64,000 nt of DNA, taken from contig NZ_JBDXXH010000007.1 in the NCBI RefSeq assembly GCF_040373385.1, forward strand, positions 124,001 to 188,000, in the 5' to 3' direction. Position numbers and translations under genes: made by a program. The stretch comes from Nitratidesulfovibrio sp. Lineage in GTDB: Bacteria > Desulfobacterota > Desulfovibrionia > Desulfovibrionales > Desulfovibrionaceae. The notes beneath the pieces are model-generated. The model was not told the origin of the DNA, did not search any database, and saw only the letters and a program-made list of their open reading frames with translations. Shown here piece by piece: positions 24,963-33,603 of this stretch (positions are counted from its first letter, which is position 1; every line of letters starts with the position of its first letter).

Positions 24963-27725
24963 CTATGCGGCGTTGCGGTCCCGGTACATGGCCCACTGCT
25001 GCAGAAAGGCGGCCTCGAAGGACCGGCTTTCCGCGTAGACGCGGGCGGCGGTGCGCATGGCGTCCAGCCGGGCCGGGTCGGCGGCCATGTCCAGCATGGC
25101 CTGGGCCATGGCCTGGGCGTCGCCTTCCGGCACGATGGCCCCGGTGCGGCCGGGCAGCAGGTTTTCCTGCGGTCCACCCTTGTCGGTGACCACCACCGGC
25201 AGGCCGGAGGCCTGGGCCTCCAGCACCACGTTGCCGAAGGTGTCGGTGCCGGAGGGAAACACGAAGATGTCCGACGAGGCGTAGGCGTTGGCAAGGTCGT
25301 CGCCGGTGAGGTAGCCGGTGAAGGTCACCGGCAGGCCGCGCAGGGTTTCTTCCAGTTCCGCGCGGGCCGGTCCATCGCCCACCAGCACCAGTCGCAGATG
25401 CGGGGCGCGGGTGGCCACCAGGCGGTAGGCGTCGGCCAGCACGTGCAGGTTCTTTTCACGCGAGAGGCGCCCCACGTACAGGAAGCGCACCGGCTGGGCG
25501 GTGTCCCGGGGGGCCGTCAGGCCCGGACCTGCCGCCCGCGCCTCTTCGCTGTTCAGGAAGGTGCGCGGCAGGGTCACGGTGGTGCCGTCGTAGCGGCTGA
25601 AGAACCCGTTGCGGCGGGTCGGGGTGAAGGTTTCGGTATCGATGCCGCGCGGGTAGAAGGCAATGCGCTCGCGCGCGATGCCCCGTTCCGCCAGTTCGTC
25701 GCCGGTGGCGTGCGAGGGCACGTACACCCGGTCCATCTGGTTGTAGTACCAGATCATGTACCGCCACATGGCTTCTTCCAGCCCGGCGTCCTCGGTCAGC
25801 ATCATCACGTACTGCGGGAAGGCGGTGTGGTAGGTGGCGTGGATGGGCAGGCGCAGGATGCGCGCCGCCGCCAGCGCCACCAGCCCCACCGGGCCGGGCG
25901 TGGCCGAGTGCAGGTGGGTGAAGCCCTGGCGGTAGCAGTGGTCCAGCATCTTCAGCACCGGCGGGTAGTACAGGGCAAGGCCGGGGTACTCCGGCATGGC
26001 GAACGAGCCGATGGGCGAAAAGGTGAACACGTCGGAGCGGTCGGCCAGTTCCGGGTCGGCCACGCCGTCCGGCGCGCAGGTGATGACCTGCAACCGCTTG
26101 TCGTTGCGGCGGGCGATGTCCAGTTGCATCTGAAGGGTGCGGGCCACGCCGTTGACGTCGTAGAAGGTATCGGTGAAGTGGCCCACGTTAAGGCGGCCGG
26201 AGGCGTGCCATTCGTCCGGGTCCGCCACATGGGGGGGATGGGACCGGGTGCCGCACGCGCCGGAAGAGGCGCCGGCCTGCCCCGGCGTGCCCAGCGCCGC
26301 CTCTGCCTCGTGCGGCAGGAAGTGGTCGCGGCAGGCGCGGGCAAAGGCGCGGTCCTTGGTGAACAGGGTGTACCCCACGAAGTACGGGGCCAGGATGGCG
26401 TAGAGCGACCCGGCGGACCCCACCACGTTGAACACGCTGAACAGGTCCGCGCCCATGGCGTTGTCCAGCAGGGTGTCGGCGAAGGTGCGCAGCACCTTTT
26501 CCGAGGCCTGGTCGGCAAAGCGCATCCAGGCCTGTTCGGTGCGTTCGCCGGTGATGTCGGCGGCGGGGCTGTCCAGCAGGGCGCGCAGTTCCGGGTCGCG
26601 ACGGATGATTTCGGCCGCCTCGGTTTGCAGGTGGTCCTGCACGGTGCGCGGGGTGGAGGAGGAAAAGGACAGCCGGGGGCGGCGATAGCCGATGAGTCCG
26701 TGCAGTTTCGTCAGCAGGCCGCCTTCCGGTTCCGGGGCGCCGGTCAGCACCCTGTCGGCGAAGCGCAGCACCGTGTCGCGGTTGACGTGACGGGCCAGGC
26801 CGAAGCGCTGTTTGTAGAACTGGTAGGCGATGGAATACAGGTTGTGCGCCATGGTCACCGGGGTGGCAGCGGTGCCGTGCGGTGTGCCGCGCCCTTCCAT
26901 CACTCCGCGCAGGGCGTCGCGCACGCGGCCATGCCCCACGCCGGAAACCCCTTCGATGCTGGTGTGGCTGCGGGCGATGTTCAGCGAGGAATGGTCGTCC
27001 GATCCGGCCATGAGGTGCTTTACCCATGCCCGTTCCATGCGCGGGGCCATGTCCTGCCGGTCAGCCATGGCGTCCATGTCCGACGGGGTCAGCCCCTGCA
27101 CGATGGCCCGCAGGATGCCGTTCTGGAAGTCGTCGCGCGAGCCGTTCAGCTCGAACACCCGAAACAGCAGCAGCAGCCGTTCCATGTGGTCCAGCGTCAG
27201 GCGCTCGTTCAGCGAGTACATGGCGTGGGCGCAGGCATGGGGAATGCCCGACACGGTCAGGTAGTCCACGAGGTCGTAGATGTTCTCGCGCAGGCGGGTG
27301 ATGTCGGCGTGGTGGGCTTCGGTCAGGTCCCAGGCCAGCACGTGGATCTTGCAGTGGTCTTCGGGGAAATATGCGGTGATTTCCTCGCTGACGAAGGTAT
27401 GGTCGAGGTGGGCGATTTCAAGGCTGCCCGCCAGGGTGTTGTGGTCGGTGATGGTGACCAGGTCCATGCCCCGGCGGCGGGCGATGTCATACAACGCCTT
27501 GGGGTCGGTGTAGCTTTCCGCGCAGCCCAGCTTTTGCAGTATCCACTGCGAGGGGCGGGTGGAGTGGCGCGAGTGCACGTGCAGGTCCACGGCAAGGGTG
27601 GTGCCACGTGCGCCCGCGCGTTGCGTGGACGGGTCCGTGGTGGCGGATTCCTGCGCCTGGCCGGCGTGCGAACCGGATGAGGTTGTGGCGGTGCGGGACG
27701 CGGAACGGGGAGCGCCAGTGGCCAT
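24963..27725 (-). CDS. PHP-domain/GT4 glycosyltransferase fusion
   Basis: A 920-residue protein of two enzymes. Residues about 44-300 are a PHP phosphoesterase with metal ligands in DLHVHSRHS (47-55), TITDHNT and an AGSDDHSSL segment. A middle region (about 310-500) has no clear assignment. Residues about 515-915 are a retaining GT4 glycosyltransferase of the MgtA/SqdX type, with HLHSATPGPVGL, the VGRLSREKNL block and E836 in FGNVVLEAQASG. Related stand-alone GT4s transfer mannose or sulfoquinovose to lipid acceptors. The PHP part might remove a phosphate from the sugar or lipid product; that is speculation. A Ser/Thr/Ala-rich 40-residue head precedes the PHP domain. Confidence 0.92.
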   Translation of the reverse strand: MATGAPRSASRTATTSSGSHAGQAQESATTDPSTQRAGARGTTLAVDLHVHSRHSTRPSQWILQKLGCAESYTDPKALYDIARRRGMDLVTITDHNTLAGSLEIAHLDHTFVSEEITAYFPEDHCKIHVLAWDLTEAHHADITRLRENIYDLVDYLTVSGIPHACAHAMYSLNERLTLDHMERLLLLFRVFELNGSRDDFQNGILRAIVQGLTPSDMDAMADRQDMAPRMERAWVKHLMAGSDDHSSLNIARSHTSIEGVSGVGHGRVRDALRGVMEGRGTPHGTAATPVTMAHNLYSIAYQFYKQRFGLARHVNRDTVLRFADRVLTGAPEPEGGLLTKLHGLIGYRRPRLSFSSSTPRTVQDHLQTEAAEIIRRDPELRALLDSPAADITGERTEQAWMRFADQASEKVLRTFADTLLDNAMGADLFSVFNVVGSAGSLYAILAPYFVGYTLFTKDRAFARACRDHFLPHEAEAALGTPGQAGASSGACGTRSHPPHVADPDEWHASGRLNVGHFTDTFYDVNGVARTLQMQLDIARRNDKRLQVITCAPDGVADPELADRSDVFTFSPIGSFAMPEYPGLALYYPPVLKMLDHCYRQGFTHLHSATPGPVGLVALAAARILRLPIHATYHTAFPQYVMMLTEDAGLEEAMWRYMIWYYNQMDRVYVPSHATGDELAERGIARERIAFYPRGIDTETFTPTRRNGFFSRYDGTTVTLPRTFLNSEEARAAGPGLTAPRDTAQPVRFLYVGRLSREKNLHVLADAYRLVATRAPHLRLVLVGDGPARAELEETLRGLPVTFTGYLTGDDLANAYASSDIFVFPSGTDTFGNVVLEAQASGLPVVVTDKGGPQENLLPGRTGAIVPEGDAQAMAQAMLDMAADPARLDAMRTAARVYAESRSFEAAFLQQWAMYRDRNAA

Positions 27726-27977
27726 GATATGCGACCTCCTGCGGGTTCCGGGGCCGCGCAGGCGGTGCGAGCGCTTGGGCGCGGCGGCGGGTTGGGCGAT
27801 TCTGGAGTTTTTCTACAAATCGCCTGTAGCTGTTGCAGGAGAGTGGCGTCTTGGCGGTGGCGCGTGTGTGTCGATGCGGTGAATCTTGCGGACGGTTGGG
27901 TGACGTTGCGGCGGCGGGGGGCGGTGGCGGCAGAAAGGGGGAGGTCGGGTGGGAACCGGCGCTGCGCCGGGCGTGCC

Positions 27978-29012
27978 CTACGCAGCCAGAATGTAGTCCC
28001 GGCCCTGTACGTAGCCCGCGCCGTCGAGGAAGGCGGCCAGCTCTTCCGCAGCGCCGTGTCCGGCAAGGTACGCCACCAGAAACCCTTCGCCCGGCGCGGG
28101 CATGGCCTCGCGCCCCAGCACGGGCAGGCCGTCCACCCGGTTGCCGATCTTGCGCGGGTCGATGTCGATCCACGCGCGCACCGTGATGCCCTGTTCCATC
28201 AACTGGCGCGCCCGGCGGCGGCTGGTGCGGCCCGCGCCCACAACCCACACCTCGGGGTGGCGCGGGTTGTGCCGGGCCAGCCAGCGGGACAGATACAGCC
28301 CCTTCAGGCTGTAGAACCCGTCTTCCGCGTAGTTGGGGTGGGTGCGCGAAAGGCGGTCCGGCGGGTCGTTCCAGGTCAGCAGGGTGTGCGGCAGCTTGGC
28401 CATGGCCACGCCCGCGTCCATCCAGCGCAGCCACAGTTCGTAGTCTTCCGGAAAGGGGCCGTCGCTGTACGTGCCGTGCAGGCCGGGCAGGTGCGCACGG
28501 AACATCACGGAAGGGTGCGCGAAGGGCGATTCGCGAAAACGCGCCAGCGCGATCTCCGTGGGGTCCAGCAGGGTGTTCACCCAGTCCACGTGACGGGCGT
28601 AGCCGCCGCAGCGCTCGCGGTCGCCGCCGAAGTCCACCCGGCAGCCCACCAGCCCGATGTGCGGGTGCGCGTCCAGATAGGCGCTTTGCAGGGCCAGGCG
28701 TTGCGGGTGGCAGGTGTCGTCGGCGTCCATGCGGGCGACGTAGCGGCCACGGGCAAGGGCAAGGCCGTGGTTCAGCGCGGCCACGATGCCGCCGTGGGCG
28801 ATGCGCGCCGGGCGGATGCGGGCGTCCTGCGCGGCGAACGCGGCGAGCAGGGCGGGGGTGGCGTCGGTGGAGCCGTCGTCCACGGCCACCACCTCGAAGT
28901 CCGCGCCGGTTTGCGCCAGCAGGCTGTGCAGCGTGGCGGGCAGGGTGGCGGCGGCGTTCCAGACGGGCAGCACGACGCTGACGGCGGGGCAGGGCTGGGG
29001 CGTGATGGGCAT
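27978..29012 (-). CDS. Family 2 glycosyltransferase with C-terminal nucleotide-binding-like extension
   Basis: A 344-residue GT-A enzyme: SVVLPVWNAAATL at the N-terminus, VDDGSTDAT, the DADDT metal motif and the acceptor-side FPEDYELWLRW block (ED-Y type). The final 90 residues depart from plain GT2 enzymes and look like a small Rossmann-type domain (VWVVGAGRTSRRRARQL, then AWIDIDPRKIG), similar to extensions seen in some sugar-modifying transferases. Its position between the PHP-GT4 fusion and the thiolation genes, all on the same strand, suggests a glycolipid or capsule role with the fusion protein. Substrate unknown. Confidence 0.9.
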   Translation of the reverse strand: MPITPQPCPAVSVVLPVWNAAATLPATLHSLLAQTGADFEVVAVDDGSTDATPALLAAFAAQDARIRPARIAHGGIVAALNHGLALARGRYVARMDADDTCHPQRLALQSAYLDAHPHIGLVGCRVDFGGDRERCGGYARHVDWVNTLLDPTEIALARFRESPFAHPSVMFRAHLPGLHGTYSDGPFPEDYELWLRWMDAGVAMAKLPHTLLTWNDPPDRLSRTHPNYAEDGFYSLKGLYLSRWLARHNPRHPEVWVVGAGRTSRRRARQLMEQGITVRAWIDIDPRKIGNRVDGLPVLGREAMPAPGEGFLVAYLAGHGAAEELAAFLDGAGYVQGRDYILAA

Positions 29013-29040
29013 GACGTGGATTGCGAGCCGAGAGTTGATC

Positions 29041-29073
29041 CGGGCGGGGAAGAACTGTGCCTTCCCCGCCCCG
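29041..29073 (-). terminator. Hairpin between the TtuA-like gene and the GT2 gene
   Basis: CGGGCGGGGAAG and CTTCCCCGCCCCG pair around a seven-base loop, nine bases past the TtuA-like stop and 29 bases before the GT2 start. No T-run follows, so partial attenuation is as likely as termination. Confidence 0.5.
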
Positions 29074-29081
29074 TTGCGTGT

Positions 29082-30017
29082 CTATTCCGCCTGTTCCGCC
29101 TGCTCTGTATGTTCCGCCTTGTCGCGCAGGGCATCGCGGATCCGGCACACCCCGCACACCTCGTTGGAGGTGGGGTAGTTGCAGCGGGTGCAGCCGCTCA
29201 GGTCCACGCCGTCCTCGTTGTCGGCACGGGCGAACACCGGGCGGCCCCGTTCCAGGAAGCCCTGGTAGAAGTCCAGCTTGCGACCGGGCATTTCTTCCTC
29301 AAGGTCGGTCAGCAGCTTCTTGTAGAAGGTGAAGCTGGCCCCGCCGGAATACGGGCAGGGCGCGTAGTGGTGTTCTATGCCCATGAGGAAGGCGTAGTTG
29401 GCGGTCTCGAATTCCGAAAGCCGCCACAGGGGCTTCACCTTGCGGGCAAAGCCGCCTTCTGCGGCAAGGTCGGGGCCCTGGTCGCTCAGGTAGGCCACGT
29501 CCCAGCGCAGGGTGTTGCTGAACAGCCGGGCGATTTCGTCGTCCAGGTTGTGGCCGGTGGCCAGCACGGTGAAGTTTTCGTCCAGTGCGGTCTTGTTGAA
29601 GAAGTAGCGCTTGATCTTGCCGCAGGCCGAACACACCGGCCTGTTCAGCCGGGCCTTTACGTCGGGAATGGCCAGTCCCTCGGCCCCCATTTCCTTCACG
29701 ATCAGGTTCAGGTCGTGCTTTTGGCAGAAGCGTTCCACTACCCCGCGCGCGGCGGGCGAGGAGCCGGGAATGGCCAGGTCGATGTGCAGGCCGGTCACGT
29801 CGTAGCCCAGCCGCGAAAGTTCCAGCATCAGGCTCAGCGAATCCTTGCCGCCGGAAAGGGCGACCAGGATGCGGTCGTCATGGGTGAACAGCTTGCGTTC
29901 CTTGATGCCGCGCTCCACCTGCCGGGTGAAGAACAGCAGGAAGCATTCGGCGCAGAATCCGGTATGGTGGCTGGGCAGGGCGACGACGGCCGTCTCCTTG
30001 CAGCGTTTGCATTTCAT
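29082..30017 (-). CDS. TtuA/TtcA-like tRNA 2-thiolation enzyme
   Basis: A 311-residue adenylating sulfurtransferase of the PP-loop superfamily. The order is an N-terminal zinc finger (C3xxC6 and C22xxC25), the PP-loop SGGKDS at residues 55-60, an internal cysteine pair in RPVCSACGKIKR, a GHNLDDEIA motif, and a C-terminal zinc finger (CTRCNYPTSNEVCGVC). This matches TtuA/NcsA-type enzymes, which activate tRNA uridine with ATP and insert sulfur using an Fe-S cluster. A MoaD/ThiS-like gene lies directly upstream on the same strand and could be its sulfur carrier, as TtuB is for TtuA in Thermus. A structured repeat element separates the two. Confidence 0.9.
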   Translation of the reverse strand: MKCKRCKETAVVALPSHHTGFCAECFLLFFTRQVERGIKERKLFTHDDRILVALSGGKDSLSLMLELSRLGYDVTGLHIDLAIPGSSPAARGVVERFCQKHDLNLIVKEMGAEGLAIPDVKARLNRPVCSACGKIKRYFFNKTALDENFTVLATGHNLDDEIARLFSNTLRWDVAYLSDQGPDLAAEGGFARKVKPLWRLSEFETANYAFLMGIEHHYAPCPYSGGASFTFYKKLLTDLEEEMPGRKLDFYQGFLERGRPVFARADNEDGVDLSGCTRCNYPTSNEVCGVCRIRDALRDKAEHTEQAEQAE

Positions 30018-30100
30018 GGTGTGCGATCCTTTGGGGTTGCGGTGCGTGCGGTGCCCATTCTGAAGGGCGCCGGCCACAAGCCTGGGGAGTGGGAAGCATC

Positions 30101-30226
30101 GCAAACGGCGGGATTTTGCCCTCTGGCAAGGAAGACGAAGTTTTTGCGGAGGGAGCGTACTCTTTTGTACGTGACCGGAGCAAAAGCGAGTCTGACGAAG
30201 CCAGAGGGCAAAAGCGTGCCGTTTGC
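30101..30226 (-). repeat. Structured intergenic element, copy 1
   Basis: It begins at the stop codon of the MoaD/ThiS-like gene and ends 83 bases before the TtuA-like start, so it is intercistronic. Read on the minus strand it nests three stems: outer GCAAACGGC with GCCGTTTGC, middle TTTTGCCCTCTGGC with GCCAGAGGGCAAAA, and inner GCTTTTGC with GCAAAAA. A small terminal hairpin CGTAC/GTACG follows. Conserved unpaired cores are TCCGGTCACGTAC and GTACGCTCCCTCCGC. Two more copies lie in this window. Not a family I recognise. Confidence 0.85.
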
Positions 30227-30477
30227 TACCCGCTGGAAGTGACTATGCGGATCAACAGCTCGTCATCCGGCAGCACTTCGCGGTCGGGGGTCAGCAGGCC
30301 GCCGTCGCGCACCACGATGGCCGTGGTGGGGCGGATGCCCAGCTTGCGCAGCACCTGCAGCACGGTCTTCTCGCGCGGCATGGTCAGCAGCTGTTCCTTG
30401 GGTTGCAGGCGCACCGTGATGGTGCGCGGGGCGAACGTGCGGCGTTCGCCGGGGGTGGTTTCCGGGGTATGTTCCAT
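30226..30477 (-). CDS. MoaD/ThiS-family ubiquitin-like sulfur-carrier protein
   Basis: An 83-residue beta-grasp protein. The strand pattern RTITVRLQPKEQLL, helix VLQVLRKLGIR and the late ELLIRIVTSSG strand fit MoaD/ThiS/TtuB proteins. These are adenylated and thiocarboxylated on a C-terminal glycine. This one ends SSG, with a single glycine rather than the usual GG. Its place upstream of the TtuA-like gene suggests a carrier for tRNA thiolation. The ATG chosen gives a normal-length protein; a longer frame upstream exists without a ribosome site. Its activating E1-like enzyme is not in the window. Confidence 0.8.
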   Translation of the reverse strand: MEHTPETTPGERRTFAPRTITVRLQPKEQLLTMPREKTVLQVLRKLGIRPTTAIVVRDGGLLTPDREVLPDDELLIRIVTSSG

Positions 30478-30717
30478 GGTCCCGTCGTTGGGTAAAGGTT
30501 CGTGGGAGGGGCGCGACCGCAACGTTTTCCACGGCGGCGCCCGGGCCGCGTACCGGAAGCGCACCATACCCGTTTGCCCCCCGATGGCAAGGTGCGGTGC
30601 CCCGGAGACCGATGGCGGGGGGGGGGCGGTGACGGGGGGCGCCCGGTGGAAACGAGGTCAGGCGGGGCGGCGCCCTGTGCATCCCTTCGAGTGAAGATGC
30701 CGCGCCACCGGGGCGGG

Positions 30718-30747
30718 TTGCTTGTCTTCACCGCGTGCCTGTACTAT
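30718..30747 (+). promoter_or_regulatory. Possible sigma-70-type promoter for the receiver protein
   Basis: A TTGCTT box and a TACTAT box are 18 bases apart. The response-regulator start lies about 158 bases downstream. The -35 box is imperfect. Confidence 0.45.
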
Positions 30748-30904
30748 TCTTGGCAAAGGTCCGGGGACAGCCTGCCGCCCGCGTGTGCGTGCGGGCATGC
30801 TCCCGGCGCTCTCCGTACCCATGTGCGCATGACCCGATACGGCGCGGTACCCGCAGCCCCTGCCCCTTCCTTTCTCCAGCTTCCCGAGCCTTCGGAGGTG
30901 AACC

Positions 30905-31273
30905 ATGTCGGCCAAGAAGATCCTTGTCGTGGACGATGAAAAGCACATCCGCATGCTGTACCAGGAAGAACTGGAGGGCGAAGGCTACACCGTGGCCGTG
31001 TCCGACGGGCGAGAGCCCATCCTCGACGTGGTGGCCCGCGAAAAGCCCCTGGTGGTGGTGCTGGACATCAAGCTGGGGCCGGACCTTTCGGGGCTGGACC
31101 TGTTGCAGGAAATCCGCCGGGGCGAACCCACCCTGCCGGTCATCCTGTCCACCGCCTACGACTCCTTCCAGCACGACCTGAAATCGGTGGTGGCGGACTA
31201 CTACGTGGTCAAGTCCGTGGATCTTACGGAACTGAAGGCCAAGGTGGCGCTGGCCATCGAAAAGCGCTCCTAG
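30905..31273 (+). CDS. Single-domain response regulator (CheY-like)
   Basis: A 122-residue receiver domain with nothing attached. The acidic pocket is VVDDE near the N-terminus, phospho-acceptor D54 in VVLDIKLGP, the conserved STAY threonine and lysine K102 in YYVVKSVDL. A GGAGGTGAA ribosome site precedes the ATG. With no output domain it must act by protein contact or as a phosphorelay intermediate. A sensor kinase and second receiver follow 400 bases downstream on the same strand, separated by a hairpin, and are likely partners. Confidence 0.93.
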   Translation: MSAKKILVVDDEKHIRMLYQEELEGEGYTVAVSDGREPILDVVAREKPLVVVLDIKLGPDLSGLDLLQEIRRGEPTLPVILSTAYDSFQHDLKSVVADYYVVKSVDLTELKAKVALAIEKRS

Positions 31274-31307
31274 CGCCTTTCCCTCCCGTCCTTTCCTCCG
31301 CAAACAG

Positions 31308-31340
31308 AAGCCGGTGGCGGCGTACCCGCCACCGCTTTCT
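31308..31340 (+). terminator. Rho-independent terminator of the receiver gene
   Basis: AAGCCGGTGGCGG and CCCGCCACCGCTT pair around a short CGTA loop and are followed by TCTTC. It is 35 bases past the stop codon. Confidence 0.7.
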
Positions 31341-31489
31341 TCGCGCAGATGGCATGCCCCTTGCTTTTACCCTGTGGGGCGGGCTTGGCTTGCGCGATGT
31401 TGCGCGATAGCCGTGCCGTGCGGCCGTCACGCGGATTGCGTGCCGCGTGCGCCTGCCCGCCGCCCGGTGCGGCCCGCCCCGTTTTCACG

Positions 31490-31540
31490 CCCTGCGCGCC
31501 AGTCTGCCCTGCGCGCCAGTCTGCCCTGCGCGCCAGTCTG
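31490..31540 (+). repeat. Three perfect 17-bp tandem repeats (CCCTGCGCGCCAGTCTG)
   Basis: Three identical head-to-tail copies lie in the spacer 138 bases upstream of the sensor kinase start. A second, different 17-bp triplication occurs 2.6 kb downstream. Confidence 0.95.
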
Positions 31541-31677
31541 TCTGACGAGCGGGGTGCATCGTGCGCCTCGTCTGCGCGATTGCGTGTAGCGTTGCCGTGG
31601 CTGCCGTGGCTGCCCGGCCCGGCGGCATCACGCCTGCGCCGTGTCCGCACCGTCCCGTGCCAACCGCAGAGGTGCCC

Positions 31678-33603
31678 ATGCCAGACTCCCTGTTCCCCGT
31701 CGGCCGTCGCGTCGCGTTGAACCGGCTCATCTACATGGGCATCCTGGTGGCGTCGGTGCTGCCGCTGGTGCTGATCCTGGGGGTCATGAACCTGCATCTG
31801 GGTGTTTCGTTTCGCGAGATGGTCTTCGGTCAGGCGCGCGAGATCGCCGACCGGCACAGCCAGAAGATCGACGACTTCTTGCACGAACGCCTTGCCAGCG
31901 TGCAGATGCTGGTGGAGGCGCAGGGCGCGGGCCTGCTGGACCCGGCAAACCTGAACCGCAAGCTGGAGGCCATGCGCAGCGCCTATGGCGGGGTGTACGT
32001 GGACCTCGGCATGGTGGACGATGCGGGCATCCAGCGGGTGTACGCCGGTCCCCACCGCCTGGAAGGCACCGACTACTCGCACGAAAACTGGTTCCTGCAG
32101 GCAGGCGCGCGTGACGTGTTCATCAGCGACGTGTTCATGGGCGTGCGCAAGTCGCCCCATTTCATCGTGGCCGTAAAGCTGATGGTGGACGGCAGGGCGT
32201 GGATACTGCGTTCCACCATCGATTTCGCCAGCTTCGTCTCGCTGGTGGAGGACGTGCGCGTGGGGTCCACGGGGCAGGCCTGCATCATCAACCGGGGCGG
32301 TGCGTTCCAGACTTCCGGGGGGCGCCATTCGGCGGGCGACGGCGCGCAACTGGCGGCATTCGCCCGCCGGGTGTTCGGCGGGGGCATTGCGGGCATGGAC
32401 CAGGACCGCGCCTTCGAGGAAGGCGACATGCTGTATGCCATGTCGCGCCTGAAGGGCGGCGACTGGGTGCTGGTGTTCCAGCAGTCCTCGCGCGAGGCGT
32501 TGCAGGGCCTGCATGCCGCCCAGCGCACCCTGTTCCTGGTGCTGGGGCTGGCCTCCATCGCGGTGCTGGTGCTGGGCATGTTCCTGGCCCAGCGCATCAT
32601 AGAGCGCATCGACGGGCTGGAGCGCGAAATGGCTGCCCTCAACGCCCAGGTGGTGGAGGCGGGCAAGTTGTCGGCCCTGGGCGAGATGGCGGCGGGCATC
32701 GCCCACGAGATCAACAACCCCGTGGCCATCATGATGGAGGAAGCGGGCTGGATAGAGGACGTGCTGGGCGAATTGCAGGAACAGGACGCCGTGCGCGAGA
32801 TAGGCGACAGTGCCCGCCAGATCCGTACCCAGGGGGTGCGCTGCCGCGACATCACCCACAAGCTGCTCAGCTTCGCCCGCCGCTCCGACCGCGAGGTGCA
32901 CGCCGTGGACATCAATGCCATGGTCACCGAGATGGTGGAACTTTCCGGCCAGAAGGCCCGCACCGTCAGCGTGCACGTGGTGGTGGCCCTGGCCGAGGAA
33001 CTGCCGCCGGTGGCCGCATCGCCCTCCGAGTTGCAGCAGGTGTTCCTGAACCTGTTCAACAACGCCTTCGATGCCATGGAAGGTTCCGGCGGCACCCTGA
33101 AGGTGGCCACCCTGATGACCGATGGCGGCATGGTGGCGGTGAACGTGGCCGATACCGGTCCCGGCATGCCGGAAGCCATCCTGCAACGCATCTACGACCC
33201 GTTCTTCACCACCAAGCCGGTGGGCAAGGGCACCGGGCTCGGGCTGTCCATCTGCTACGGCATCGTCAACAAGATGGGCGGCGAGATAAAGGTGAGCAGC
33301 ATCGTGGGGGTGGGCACCACCTTCCAGGTGCTGCTGCCGCCGTTCGACCCGGCCGTGCATGCGGCCCATGCCGTTCAGGGCGCTGGTCTGCTGGCGGGCG
33401 GTGAACGCGCGGCCTTCTGTCCTGCCCCGCACGCCATGGCCCAGGCAGGGCCGGGAGCGGCACCCGTGCCGGAGCCCCACGCAACGCCGGATATCGGTGA
33501 TGCGGCGCCGCGCGATCAGGACAGCACACCCGGCATGCAGGCGGGCGACAGCGGTTCCAGTGCCAAGGCCCCCGGCGACGGGGACAGAGAGGATACGGCA
33601 TGA
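31678..33603 (+). CDS. Sensor histidine kinase with periplasmic Cache-type domain
   Basis: A 641-residue kinase. A membrane helix (about 16-40) and a second (about 285-305) enclose a periplasmic Cache-like domain containing YVDLGMVDDAGIQRVYAGPH and DYSHENWFLQA. The cytoplasmic part has HisKA with H343 in AAGIAHEINNP and an HATPase with LFNNAFDAM, DTGPGMP and GKGTGLGLSI. This NtrB-like HEINNP variant is common in two-component pairs of deltaproteobacteria. The last 80 residues are disordered Ala/Gly/Pro-rich sequence. The start has a GAGGTG site. Its stop overlaps the downstream receiver ATG (ATGA), so that receiver is the most likely phosphate acceptor. Confidence 0.93.
   Translation: MPDSLFPVGRRVALNRLIYMGILVASVLPLVLILGVMNLHLGVSFREMVFGQAREIADRHSQKIDDFLHERLASVQMLVEAQGAGLLDPANLNRKLEAMRSAYGGVYVDLGMVDDAGIQRVYAGPHRLEGTDYSHENWFLQAGARDVFISDVFMGVRKSPHFIVAVKLMVDGRAWILRSTIDFASFVSLVEDVRVGSTGQACIINRGGAFQTSGGRHSAGDGAQLAAFARRVFGGGIAGMDQDRAFEEGDMLYAMSRLKGGDWVLVFQQSSREALQGLHAAQRTLFLVLGLASIAVLVLGMFLAQRIIERIDGLEREMAALNAQVVEAGKLSALGEMAAGIAHEINNPVAIMMEEAGWIEDVLGELQEQDAVREIGDSARQIRTQGVRCRDITHKLLSFARRSDREVHAVDINAMVTEMVELSGQKARTVSVHVVVALAEELPPVAASPSELQQVFLNLFNNAFDAMEGSGGTLKVATLMTDGGMVAVNVADTGPGMPEAILQRIYDPFFTTKPVGKGTGLGLSICYGIVNKMGGEIKVSSIVGVGTTFQVLLPPFDPAVHAAHAVQGAGLLAGGERAAFCPAPHAMAQAGPGAAPVPEPHATPDIGDAAPRDQDSTPGMQAGDSGSSAKAPGDGDREDTA

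Larger units (their letters stand above)
31274..31677. other. Gene-poor spacer with terminator and 17-bp repeats
   Basis: The spacer holds a terminator hairpin right after the receiver gene, then about 330 bases with a perfect 17-bp triplication near 31490-31540. The remaining sequence contains no convincing gene; the promoter of the kinase gene should be here but is not obvious. Confidence 0.5.
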
